Positions 17,000 to 23,989 of a stretch of 27,726 nucleotides of DNA are shown here, piece by piece. The translations under genes and the position numbers were made by a program. Within the stretch, counting starts at the first letter, position 1; each line of letters starts with the position of its first letter. The notes below the pieces were generated by a model. It was not told the origin of the DNA, ran no database searches, and saw nothing but the letters and a program-made list of their open reading frames with translations. Origin of the DNA: DASZCR01 sp035942915. GTDB lineage: Bacteria > Acidobacteriota > Blastocatellia > Pyrinomonadales > Pyrinomonadaceae. The DNA is taken from assembly GCA_035942915.1 (NCBI GenBank), contig DASZCR010000331.1:1-27726 (forward strand), read 5' to 3'.

Positions 17000-18019
17000 T
17001 CACATGTCGCGTTCGAGGATGAACGCGGGTATCGAGCGCAGTGCGTCTGCATAGGGGGAGGCTGGAAGCGCGTCGAGCGCGGCGCGTGCGGCCGAAGCGT
17101 ATTCGGAGGCGCGTGTGCGTGCGCGTTCGAGCGCGCCGGTACGTTCGGCCGCGCTGAGCAGTGCTGCGCGCGGATGTTCTTCGTAGCTGCCGGAGCGCAT
17201 CACGGCCTGTACGTGGCGGCGCTCGTCTGGCTCGTCTGCGAGCAGGTAGATGAGCGGCAGCGTGACCTTGCCTTCGAGCAGGTCAACCCCGGCCGCCTTG
17301 CCGAGCGCGTCTTTGGTCGCGGTGAAGTCCAGCAGGTCGTCGACGAGTTGGAAGGCCGTGCCGAGATGCATGCCGTAGTCGCGCAGGGCGCGTTGCTCGG
17401 CCGGAGACGCGCCGCCGAGGATAGCGCCGATTTCGCAGCAGGCGCTAAAGAGGAAGGCCGTCTTGCGCCGCAGCACGTCGAAGTATTGCTCCTCGGAGAT
17501 GTCCGCGCGCCCGAGCAGCGTGAGTTGCAGCAGTTCGCCCTCGGTCATCTTCCGCGTGACGGCGGTGAGGATGTCGAGGACGGGCAGCGAGCGTTCCATG
17601 AGGCTCGTCTCGAAGGCCGACATGTAGAGCCAGTCGCCCATCAGGACGGCCGTCTGGTTGCCGAAGCGGCTGTTGATGGACGGGCGGTTGCGGCGCGTCT
17701 CCGCGTTGTCGATGATGTCGTCGTGGACGAGCGTCGCGGTGTGGAGAAACTCCATGACGGTCGCCATGCGGACGACGTTCGGGCGCGAGGCGTCGCCGCC
17801 GACCGCATAGGTCGAGAGCAGCGTGAGCGCCGGGCGCACGCGCTTTCCTCCCGACGCACGCAGGTAGTCGCCGATGTAGGCGATGACCTGAATGTTCGAG
17901 CGGCACGCGCGCTCGAACTCGCTCTCGACCAGCGTCAGTTCGTCCGCGATGAGACTGAAGACACGACGCGCCGTCAGGTGCGCTTCCTCGACTGCCGCCG
18001 TGTGGCCGGATGTGTTCAT
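17000..18019 (-). CDS. long-chain polyprenyl diphosphate synthase
   Basis: This 339-residue trans-isoprenyl synthase condenses isopentenyl diphosphate onto an allylic primer. It has both Asp-rich motifs, HDDIIDNAETRRNRPS and LVDDLLDFTA, and the GGKRVRPAL motif near the N-terminus. The residue five positions before the first Asp motif is a small Ala (LHTATLVHDD), which fits long-chain (heptaprenyl to decaprenyl) enzymes that make quinone side chains. IspB/HepT-type is likely; the exact chain length is not readable. I chose the ATG at 18019 (MNTSGH). A TTG at 18040 would draw its codons from the repeat array. No Shine-Dalgarno sequence is visible because array 2 fills the leader. Array 1 begins just after the stop. 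Confidence 0.9.
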   Translation of the reverse strand: MNTSGHTAAVEEAHLTARRVFSLIADELTLVESEFERACRSNIQVIAYIGDYLRASGGKRVRPALTLLSTYAVGGDASRPNVVRMATVMEFLHTATLVHDDIIDNAETRRNRPSINSRFGNQTAVLMGDWLYMSAFETSLMERSLPVLDILTAVTRKMTEGELLQLTLLGRADISEEQYFDVLRRKTAFLFSACCEIGAILGGASPAEQRALRDYGMHLGTAFQLVDDLLDFTATKDALGKAAGVDLLEGKVTLPLIYLLADEPDERRHVQAVMRSGSYEEHPRAALLSAAERTGALERARTRASEYASAARAALDALPASPYADALRSIPAFILERDM

Positions 18020-18021
18020 AA

Positions 18022-18127
18022 GTGATGGGTGAGAGGACAAGAGTGATAAGTGATAGGTGATGGGTGACAGGAAAATCCGTTTTTCTTATCACCCATCACC
18101 TATCACTCATCACTCATCATCTTCTCA
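18022..18127. repeat. heptamer palindromic array 2
   Basis: This array fills the whole gap between yajQ and the polyprenyl synthase gene. Left arm on the plus strand: GTGATGG, GTGAGAG, GACAAGA, GTGATAA, GTGATAG, GTGATGG, GTGACAG (18022-18070). The core GAAAA-tccgt-TTTTC is 18071-18085. Right arm: TTATCAC, CCATCAC, CTATCAC, TCATCAC, TCATCAT and a degenerate CTTCTCA (18086-18127). It is the shortest and most degenerate of the four. It starts 2 bases from the synthase ATG and ends 1 base from the yajQ stop codon. Confidence 0.93.
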
Positions 18128-18128
18128 C

Positions 18129-18626
18129 TTAGTTTGAACGGTAGTTCGTATACTGCATGTTGATGCCGAAGTCTTTGGCCTTGAGATTGGCTATCACGTC
18201 CTGAAGCGTGTCGCGGTCGCGTCCGGTGACGCGCACCACGTCGCCCTGAATCGAGGCCTGCACTTTGGCCTTCGTGTCCTTGATGAACTTGACTATCTCT
18301 TTGGCCTTGTCCGAAGGAATGCCCTGCTGGATGGCGACCTGCTGGCGGAGCGTCCCGCCCGCCGCAGGTTCGATGCGCCCGTAGCTGAGCGCCTTCAACG
18401 GAACACTGCGGCGCACAAGTTTCTGCTGAAGGATGTCGTTCATGTTGCGCAGCTTCGTTTCGTCTTCGGCCGTCAGGATGAGATTGTTCTCTTCCAGTTT
18501 GACTTCGGCCGTACTGCCTTTGAAGTCGAAACGCTGCCGCACTTCCTTCATGGTCTGGTCGAGCGCGTTGACGATTTCCGCACGATTGACTTGAGAGACA
18601 ATGTCGAATGAGTTCTGTTGAGCCAT
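18129..18626 (-). CDS. yajQ: YajQ family nucleotide-binding protein
   Basis: The 165-residue protein is a full-length YajQ/UPF0234 member: NSFDIVSQVNRAEIVNALDQ at the N-terminus, RFDFKGSTAEV, SYGRIEPAAGGTLRQ and QGDVVRVTGRDRDTLQDVI. Two ferredoxin-like repeats are expected. Members bind nucleic acids or nucleotides, and some bind cyclic di-GMP and modulate transcription factors. The role in this organism is unknown. It has its own good sigma70-type promoter about 40 bases upstream, unlike the neighbouring genes that are preceded by heptamer arrays. No clear Shine-Dalgarno sequence is present. Its stop codon TAA is followed immediately by array 2. Confidence 0.94.
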   Translation of the reverse strand: MAQQNSFDIVSQVNRAEIVNALDQTMKEVRQRFDFKGSTAEVKLEENNLILTAEDETKLRNMNDILQQKLVRRSVPLKALSYGRIEPAAGGTLRQQVAIQQGIPSDKAKEIVKFIKDTKAKVQASIQGDVVRVTGRDRDTLQDVIANLKAKDFGINMQYTNYRSN

Positions 18627-18663
18627 AAGTTCTACGAATTCGCGGCCTCTGGCCTAATGATTC

Positions 18664-18692
18664 TTTATAACATTAACCGACGCGGCTGTGAA
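18664..18692 (-). promoter_or_regulatory. sigma70-type promoter before yajQ
   Basis: On the minus strand, TTCACA (18692-18687) and TATAAA (18669-18664) are separated by exactly 17 bases in the tatD-yajQ gap. Each box has one mismatch to the consensus. Transcription would start about 30 bases before the yajQ ATG. This is the strongest promoter match inside the minus-strand run. Confidence 0.6.
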
Positions 18693-18706
18693 ACTTTCGT
18701 GAGTTG

Positions 18707-19543
18707 TTATTTCGACTCGGAAGGGCGTCGGACTTGCGTTTGAGCGCCGCTCTCATCCAACTTGAGGCCGAAGAAGCGCACGAAGTTTTCCGTCGTCACG
18801 CGTCCCATCTCGTCCTGCGCCAGACCGTGCAACTGGCCGAGCGTGCGCGCCGTTTCGACGACGCGCGCAGGCTCGTTGCGGCGTCCGCGAAAGGGCACGG
18901 GCGACAGGTACGGGCAGTCGGTTTCGACCAGCAGCCTGTCGAGTGGCACGCGGCGCGCCACCTCGCGCAAGGCGTCGGCCTTTTTGAAGGTCAGGGTTCC
19001 GGCAAACGAAATCATGAAACCGAGTTCGAGCACAGCTTCGGCCATCGGCCAGCCGCCGCCGAAACAGTGCATCACGCCGCGCGCCGCCGCGCCCGCCAAC
19101 TCCGCGCGGAGAATCTCGACCGTCTCCTCGTCGGCCTCGCGCGAGTGGATGACGACGGGCAGACCGGCCTCGCGCGCCAGACGCAACTGGCGCGCAAAGA
19201 CCGTCCGCTGCACGTCTCGCGGCGAGTTGTCGTAATGATAATCGAGGCCGATTTCGCCCCATGCGATGATGCGCGGGCTGCTCCTCACGAGTCCGACCAG
19301 AAGCCGCTCGGCGCTCTCGTCAAACAGTCGCGCGTCATGCGGGTGGACGCCGACCGCCGCATAGACTCCCTCGTACCGCTCGGCCACCGACACGGCGCGT
19401 TCGAGACTCCCTCCATGCGGGTCGCCCGTCCCGACATTGAGAATCGCGCACACGCCCGCCGCACGCGCACGCGCCACCACCTCGTCGCGGTCTGCGTCGA
19501 ACTCCTCCCCGTCAATGTGCGCGTGAGAATCTACGAACATCAT
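18707..19543 (-). CDS. tatD: TatD family metal-dependent deoxyribonuclease
   Basis: The 278-residue TIM-barrel hydrolase has all family metal ligands: DSHAHID (5-11), GEIGLDYH, VIHSREADEETVEIL, MHCFGGG and VETDCPYLSPVP. TatD proteins are Mg-dependent 3'-5' nucleases linked to DNA repair and turnover; the closest relatives (YcfH/YabD type) are often next to metG, as here. Either of two adjacent ATGs (19543 or 19540) can start it. No Shine-Dalgarno sequence is visible, since array 3 ends 6 bases before the start. The C-terminus has a short polar extension after the barrel. Confidence 0.93.
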   Translation of the reverse strand: MMFVDSHAHIDGEEFDADRDEVVARARAAGVCAILNVGTGDPHGGSLERAVSVAERYEGVYAAVGVHPHDARLFDESAERLLVGLVRSSPRIIAWGEIGLDYHYDNSPRDVQRTVFARQLRLAREAGLPVVIHSREADEETVEILRAELAGAAARGVMHCFGGGWPMAEAVLELGFMISFAGTLTFKKADALREVARRVPLDRLLVETDCPYLSPVPFRGRRNEPARVVETARTLGQLHGLAQDEMGRVTTENFVRFFGLKLDESGAQTQVRRPSESK

Positions 19544-19549
19544 AATGCA

Positions 19550-19666
19550 GTGATAGGTGATAGGTGATGGGTGATAAGAGATGAGTGATAGGTGATGGGT
19601 GATAGGAAGAAGACAGGTTTTATCCTATTACCTATCACCCATCACCTATCACCTCTTTCCTATCAC
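19550..19666. repeat. heptamer palindromic array 3
   Basis: The array lies between metG and tatD. Left arm on the plus strand (19550-19605): GTGATAG twice, GTGATGG, GTGATAA, a variant GAGATGA, then GTGATAG, GTGATGG, GTGATAG. The core (19606-19631) contains AGAAGACAGGTTTT, shared with array 4. Right arm (19632-19666): CTATCAC, CCATCAC, CTATCAC, variant CTCTTTC, CTATCAC. All units are in 7-base phase. The array abuts the metG stop codon TAA with no spacer. Confidence 0.95.
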
Positions 19667-21838
19667 TTATTTCAGGCGCGCGCCGTTCGGAACGTCTTCG
19701 GTGAAGGTGGCGAGGACGGGGCGGCCTTCGTCGCCGACCGAGGCGGCGAGCACCATGCCGCGCGACTCGAAGCCGCGCAGTTTGCGCGGTTGGAGGTTTG
19801 AGACGACGACTATCTTGCGTCCGATGAGTTTCTCCGGCTCGTAGTATTGCGCGATGCCTGCAAGTATCTGTCGCGGCTCGGCCTCTCCGATGTCAACCGT
19901 GAAGCGCAACAGTTTGTCCGCCTTCGGCACGCGCTCGGCCGTCAGAATCTCACCGACGCGCATCTCGATTTTGGCGAAGTCTTCGATGCCGATGAGACTG
20001 ACGACGCCTTGCGTCTCGCCCTGTGCGGCGACGGGCGGGTCGCCTTCGGTCGCGCCGCGTGCGGGCGGTTCGGGTTTGGCCTCTGTGGCCGTCTCCGAAC
20101 CGGGGACGGCGGCCTGCGTGGCGTGTGCGCCTGAGCCTGCGGACTGATTCTCGGCGGCGTTTCTGCGCGCCTCTTCCTTTTCGATTTCTGCCATAGCTTT
20201 CGCCTTGTCGATACGCGGGAAGACCGGCGCGACTTCGCCGATGCGACTTCCCTCCTCCAAACCTCCCCAACTAAGACTCGCCGGGTCGAGACCCGGCAAC
20301 GCGTCCGTGCGTCCGAGTTGTTGCCAGATTGAACGGGTCGCCTCCGGCATCACCGGATGAAGCATCACCGTCAGCCAGCGCAGAGTTTCCGCCGCGCGGT
20401 AGAGCACTGCGCCGAGCGTCTCGCGCTGCTCTGGAGACTTCGCCAACTCCCAAGGCTTCGCCTCCGAGATGAATTTATCCACACGCGCAATCATCGCCCA
20501 CAGCGTTTCGAGCGCACGGTTAAAAGCGTAGTCGTCGAAGTGGAAGATGAATTGGTCGCGCGTGCGCTCAAGAGTCGTCACGAGTTCCATCGCGTCAGCG
20601 TCGATACCTGCGCGCTTGGCCGCGAGGCGACGCTCTTCCGGGATGTCTCGTGGCGGCACAACACCGTCGAAGTATTTGCCAATCATCGTCAGCGTCCGGC
20701 TCGCGAGATTGCCGAGACCGCTGGCGAGGTCGCTGTTGGCGCGTTCAATCACAGACTCGTAGCCCATCCGCCCGTCCTGCCCGAAGTTCATCTCGCGCAG
20801 GTAGAAGTAGCGTATCGCGTCCGTCGGGCAATAACGGTGCAGCAGGTCGAGGTGTAAGACGTTGCCGAGCGTCTTCGAGACCTTGCGCCCGTGCGGGTCG
20901 AGCCACATGCCATGCGCGATGACGGCGCGCGGCGGTTCGACGCCTCCGGCCATCAACATCGCAGGCCAGAGGATGGCGTGCTGGCGCAGGATGTCTTTGC
21001 CGATGAGATGGATGCCCGGCCAGTAGGTGGCAAACTTGCCGTCCGGGTTTGTCTCTTCGTCGCTGCCGTAACCGAGCGCGGTGATGTAGTTGATGAGAGC
21101 ATCGAACCAGATATAAATCGTGTGGCCGGGGTTATCCGGTACAGGGATAGCCCACGAGACCGAAGACTTCTGGCGGCTGATGGAAACGTCCTGCAAGCCT
21201 CCGCGCACGAAGCTGATGACCTCGTTGCGACGCGACTCCGGGCGGATGAAGTCCGGTCGCGACTCGTAGAATTCCAGCAGCGCCTCGTCGTAATCGGAGA
21301 GACGAAAGAAGTAGCTCTCCTCGGAGACGCGGTCAACGGGCGCTTCGTGGATGGGGCACAAGGGCGGCCCGCCTTCGCTTGCGGGCGGCAGCAGTTCGTC
21401 TTCGAGTTTGAAGGTCGCGCACGGCGCGCAGAACCAGCCCTCGTAGAAATCGAGATAGATGGGAGCGTTGCCTTTAGGCGTGCGGTTGGCGGCGACCTTG
21501 CGCCAGAGCGCCTGCGCGCCCGCGTAGTGAAACGGCTCGGTCGTCCGCATGAAGATATCGTAACCGCCGTGCGCCGTGTCGAGCGCAAACTCGGCGAACA
21601 TCTTCTTCAACTCGCCGACGATGTAATCGACCTGCTCCTTCGGGCTGCGATTGTTGCGCGCCGCCGCGCGCTCGATGTTCAGGCCGTGCTCGTCCGTGCC
21701 CGTCAGAAAAAAGGTCTCGAATCCACGCTGCCGCTTGTAGCGCGTCAACACGTCGGCCACGATGGTCGTATACAGGTGGCCGAGATGCGGCAGACTGTTC
21801 GCGTAATAGATTGGCGTTGTGATGTAGAAAGATGTCAT
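19667..21838 (-). CDS. metG: methionyl-tRNA synthetase with C-terminal tRNA-binding domain
   Basis: This 723-residue class I synthetase charges tRNA-Met. HIGH-type motif PHLGHLYTTIVADVL follows the start closely, the zinc-knuckle region contains WFCAPC and CPIH, and the KMSKS motif reads GRKVSKTLGNVL. The anticodon-binding helical domain is followed by an Ala/Glu/Gly-rich linker (about 575-625). The C-terminal EMAP/tRBD domain has FAKIEMRVGEIL and VVVSNLQPRKLRGFESRGM, which promotes dimerisation and tRNA binding. I chose the ATG at 21838 (MTSFYITTPIYYAN). The frame remains open for 33 more codons upstream, but they only translate array 4. No Shine-Dalgarno sequence is seen before the chosen ATG. 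Confidence 0.95.
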   Translation of the reverse strand: MTSFYITTPIYYANSLPHLGHLYTTIVADVLTRYKRQRGFETFFLTGTDEHGLNIERAAARNNRSPKEQVDYIVGELKKMFAEFALDTAHGGYDIFMRTTEPFHYAGAQALWRKVAANRTPKGNAPIYLDFYEGWFCAPCATFKLEDELLPPASEGGPPLCPIHEAPVDRVSEESYFFRLSDYDEALLEFYESRPDFIRPESRRNEVISFVRGGLQDVSISRQKSSVSWAIPVPDNPGHTIYIWFDALINYITALGYGSDEETNPDGKFATYWPGIHLIGKDILRQHAILWPAMLMAGGVEPPRAVIAHGMWLDPHGRKVSKTLGNVLHLDLLHRYCPTDAIRYFYLREMNFGQDGRMGYESVIERANSDLASGLGNLASRTLTMIGKYFDGVVPPRDIPEERRLAAKRAGIDADAMELVTTLERTRDQFIFHFDDYAFNRALETLWAMIARVDKFISEAKPWELAKSPEQRETLGAVLYRAAETLRWLTVMLHPVMPEATRSIWQQLGRTDALPGLDPASLSWGGLEEGSRIGEVAPVFPRIDKAKAMAEIEKEEARRNAAENQSAGSGAHATQAAVPGSETATEAKPEPPARGATEGDPPVAAQGETQGVVSLIGIEDFAKIEMRVGEILTAERVPKADKLLRFTVDIGEAEPRQILAGIAQYYEPEKLIGRKIVVVSNLQPRKLRGFESRGMVLAASVGDEGRPVLATFTEDVPNGARLK

Positions 21839-21849
21839 GCCGTCAACAA

Positions 21850-21993
21850 GTGATAGGTGATGGGACAAGAGTGATAGGTGATAGGTGATGAGTGATAGGT
21901 GATGGGTGAGAGGAGAAGACAGGTTTTCTCTCATCACCTATCACCTATCACCTATCACTTCCCTCTTATCACCTATCACTCATCACTTATCAC
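21850..21993. repeat. heptamer palindromic array 4
   Basis: The array lies between folE and metG. Left arm on the plus strand (21850-21912): GTGATAG, GTGATGG, variant GACAAGA, GTGATAG twice, GTGATGA, GTGATAG, GTGATGG, GTGAGAG. The core GAGAAgacaggTTTTCTC is 21913-21930. Right arm (21931-21993): TCATCAC, CTATCAC three times, variant TTCCCTC, TTATCAC, CTATCAC, TCATCAC, TTATCAC. It is the most symmetric of the four. It ends 4 bases from the folE stop and 11 bases from the metG ATG. Confidence 0.95.
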
Positions 21994-21997
21994 TTCC

Positions 21998-22624
21998 TCA
22001 TTCCTTTCCCCGAATCAGCGCCATCGCTTCGGCGCGTGTGCGCGGGTCTTTGCGGAAGCCGCCGCGTAAGGCCGAAGTGATGGTGAGCGCGCCCGGTTTC
22101 TTGACGCCGCGCAGCGTCATGCAGGTGTGCTCGGCCTCCATCACGACCATCACGCCGACAGGCTTGAGGCCGTCGTAAAGCGTGTCTGCAATCTGCGAGG
22201 TGAGCCGCTCCTGCACTTGCAGGCGGCGCGCGAAGGTCTCGACCAGCCGCGCCAGTTTCGAGAGACCGACGATGCGCCCGTTCTTCGGGATGTAGGCGAT
22301 GTGGCTGCGGCCGACAAACGGCGCGAGATGGTGTTCGCAGACGGATGCGAAGTGTATGTCTTTGACGATGACCATCTCGTCGTGCGAGTCGCCGGGCAGA
22401 GGTTGGACGTGTTCCGTCGGGTCTTCGCGCATCCCGGCCGTCAACTCCGCATACATCTCTGCGACGCGCACGGGCGTCCGCCGCAACCCCTCGCGCTCCG
22501 GGTCTTCGCCGATGCCTTCGAGCAGCAGGCGGATGCCCTGCGCAATCTTCTCAAGATTGACGCTGCCCGCGTGCGCCGCGTCTAACTCCTCGTCCGGCTC
22601 GGTGGCCGAAAACTTTGTCGCCAT
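21998..22624 (-). CDS. folE: GTP cyclohydrolase I
   Basis: This 208-residue enzyme converts GTP to dihydroneopterin triphosphate, the first step of tetrahydrofolate synthesis. The zinc site is complete (SVCEHHLAPFVG and HTCMTLRG), and the substrate motifs EGLRRTPVRVAEMY and GLSKLARLVETFARRLQVQERLT are present. Length and C-terminus are normal. The ATG at 22624 lies 2 bases after the larC stop; a TTG six bases earlier would overlap that stop. The GAGGG at the end of larC is placed to act as ribosome binding site, so the genes look translationally coupled. Array 4 follows the stop codon. Confidence 0.96.
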   Translation of the reverse strand: MATKFSATEPDEELDAAHAGSVNLEKIAQGIRLLLEGIGEDPEREGLRRTPVRVAEMYAELTAGMREDPTEHVQPLPGDSHDEMVIVKDIHFASVCEHHLAPFVGRSHIAYIPKNGRIVGLSKLARLVETFARRLQVQERLTSQIADTLYDGLKPVGVMVVMEAEHTCMTLRGVKKPGALTITSALRGGFRKDPRTRAEAMALIRGKE

Positions 22625-22626
22625 CT

Positions 22627-23817
22627 TCAACCCTCTCGGAGAGACGCGCGCCGCCTCTCATACGCGGCGCGTGCCGCCGCTTCGACGACGCGTAGCGCGA
22701 CGCCCGCGCGCACGGCCGCCGCGCGACACTGTTCGTACTCCGGCGCGGCGTTCGTCTCGCGCCCGCCCGTCCCGGCCACCTTCACGTCAATTGCGCCGAA
22801 CTCCGTCTCGACGCGCACAACCTCGCGTGCCAGCGCGCGTCTTTCGACTTCGTATGAACGCACGCCAATCGTCGTCGTCTCCGCAAAGAGCAGTTCCGAC
22901 ATCGCCTCGCGCTCGTCCGGCCGGCACAGTATCGAGATGAGGACGCCGGGCCGGTTCTTCTTCATCTGCACCGGCGTCAGGAAACAGTCGAGCGCGCCGC
23001 GACTCAGAGCCAACTCCATGACGTGCCCGACCAACTGCGGCGACGCATCGTCAATGTTGGTCTCAATCATCACGAGACGTTCGTGACGAACGCTCTCATC
23101 TTCCACTTCTCCGACAAACACGCGCAGCACGTTCGGAAATCTCTCATAGACGCGCCCGCCCGCGCCGTAGCCCGTCCTCTCGATACGCATGCGCGGCAGC
23201 GCGCCGTATTCGTCGCAGACGGTCGAGATGATGGCCGCGCCGGTCGGCGTGACGAGTTCGCCCGCAATCTCGGAAGCATAGACGGGCGCGCCGCGCAGCA
23301 GTTCCGCGACGGCGGGCGGGGGCACGGGAAAACGCCCGTGCGCTATCTCGACCGTTCCCGTCCCGACGTGCAGGGGCGAGGAGACGAAACGCTCGACGCC
23401 GAGCAACTCGAAGCCGATGCACGCGCCGACCACGTCAACAATCGCGTCGAGCGCGCCGACCTCGTGGAAGTGTACGCGCGCCACCTCGACGCCGTGAACG
23501 CGCGCCTCCGCTTCGGCAAGACGCGAAAAGATTTGCGCGGCGCGCTCTTTGACCCGCTCCGGGAGACGCGACTTGAAGATAATCGCATGAATGTCGGAGA
23601 GATGCCGGTGACGCTGCTCGGCGGGCGCGTTGACGAGGGCGCGCGTCGCGCTGATGCCTGAGCGTTCGACCTGCTCGAAGGAGACTTCGTAGCCTTCAAC
23701 GTCGAGCAAGGCGAGTTGTTCGATGAGCGCGCGCGCGTCCGCCCCGGCGCTGACGAGCGCGCCGAGTGTCATATCGCCGCTCGCGCCGGCAAAGCAATCG
23801 AAGTAGAGCGTCTTCAT
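22627..23817 (-). CDS. larC: LarC, nickel insertion protein for the nickel-pincer cofactor
   Basis: The 396-residue protein is a full-length, single-frame LarC: YFDCFAGASGDMTLGALVSAG at 4-24, HFHEVGALDAIVDVVGA, GELVTPTGAAI, ETNIDDASPQLVGHVME and the C-terminal MKKNRPGVLISILC with ATTIGVR-like AETTTIGVRSYE. LarC inserts nickel into the pyridinium-3,5-bisthiocarboxylate cofactor used by lactate racemase and other LarA-type epimerases; it acts in the cytoplasm and uses CTP. In some lactobacilli it needs a programmed frameshift, but not here. Neither larB nor larE nor larA is in the window. The ATG at 23817 follows GAGAAAGG directly. It opens the long minus-strand run and is divergent from argS. 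Confidence 0.93.
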   Translation of the reverse strand: MKTLYFDCFAGASGDMTLGALVSAGADARALIEQLALLDVEGYEVSFEQVERSGISATRALVNAPAEQRHRHLSDIHAIIFKSRLPERVKERAAQIFSRLAEAEARVHGVEVARVHFHEVGALDAIVDVVGACIGFELLGVERFVSSPLHVGTGTVEIAHGRFPVPPPAVAELLRGAPVYASEIAGELVTPTGAAIISTVCDEYGALPRMRIERTGYGAGGRVYERFPNVLRVFVGEVEDESVRHERLVMIETNIDDASPQLVGHVMELALSRGALDCFLTPVQMKKNRPGVLISILCRPDEREAMSELLFAETTTIGVRSYEVERRALAREVVRVETEFGAIDVKVAGTGGRETNAAPEYEQCRAAAVRAGVALRVVEAAARAAYERRRASLREG

Positions 23818-23893
23818 CCTTTCTCGAAAAAGTCGAGGAAGGATGGTAGCAGAGCGCGCCGCACGAGTGTCAAGCGAAGGGTCGCCCGCACGA

Positions 23894-23924
23894 TTGGCGC
23901 GCCGCGAAAAGGCTGCGCTATACT
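23894..23924 (+). promoter_or_regulatory. candidate promoter for argS
   Basis: TTGGCG (23894-23899) and TATACT (23919-23924) are 19 bases apart in the divergent larC-argS gap. The two boxes are identical to those before ruvX. The spacing is slightly long. The leader to the TTG start would be about 60 bases. Confidence 0.42.
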
Positions 23925-23989
23925 TGCCATTTTTACGGCTCGCACGCCTCTCTGCGTGTAGTCGAACAGCGTAAAGGAATCTAAACGCA

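Noticed and set aside
20891..21853. Long plus-strand open frame opposite metG (also 17174-18025 opposite the prenyl synthase and 23981-25054 opposite argS)
   Set aside because: Composition is that of antisense GC-rich shadows (Arg/Val/Asp-rich, no motifs), while the opposite strand carries complete known enzymes.
16859..21993. CRISPR arrays or clustered direct repeats with spacers
   Set aside because: The 7-base units are contiguous with no unique spacers, the two arms are inverted, and no cas gene is present.
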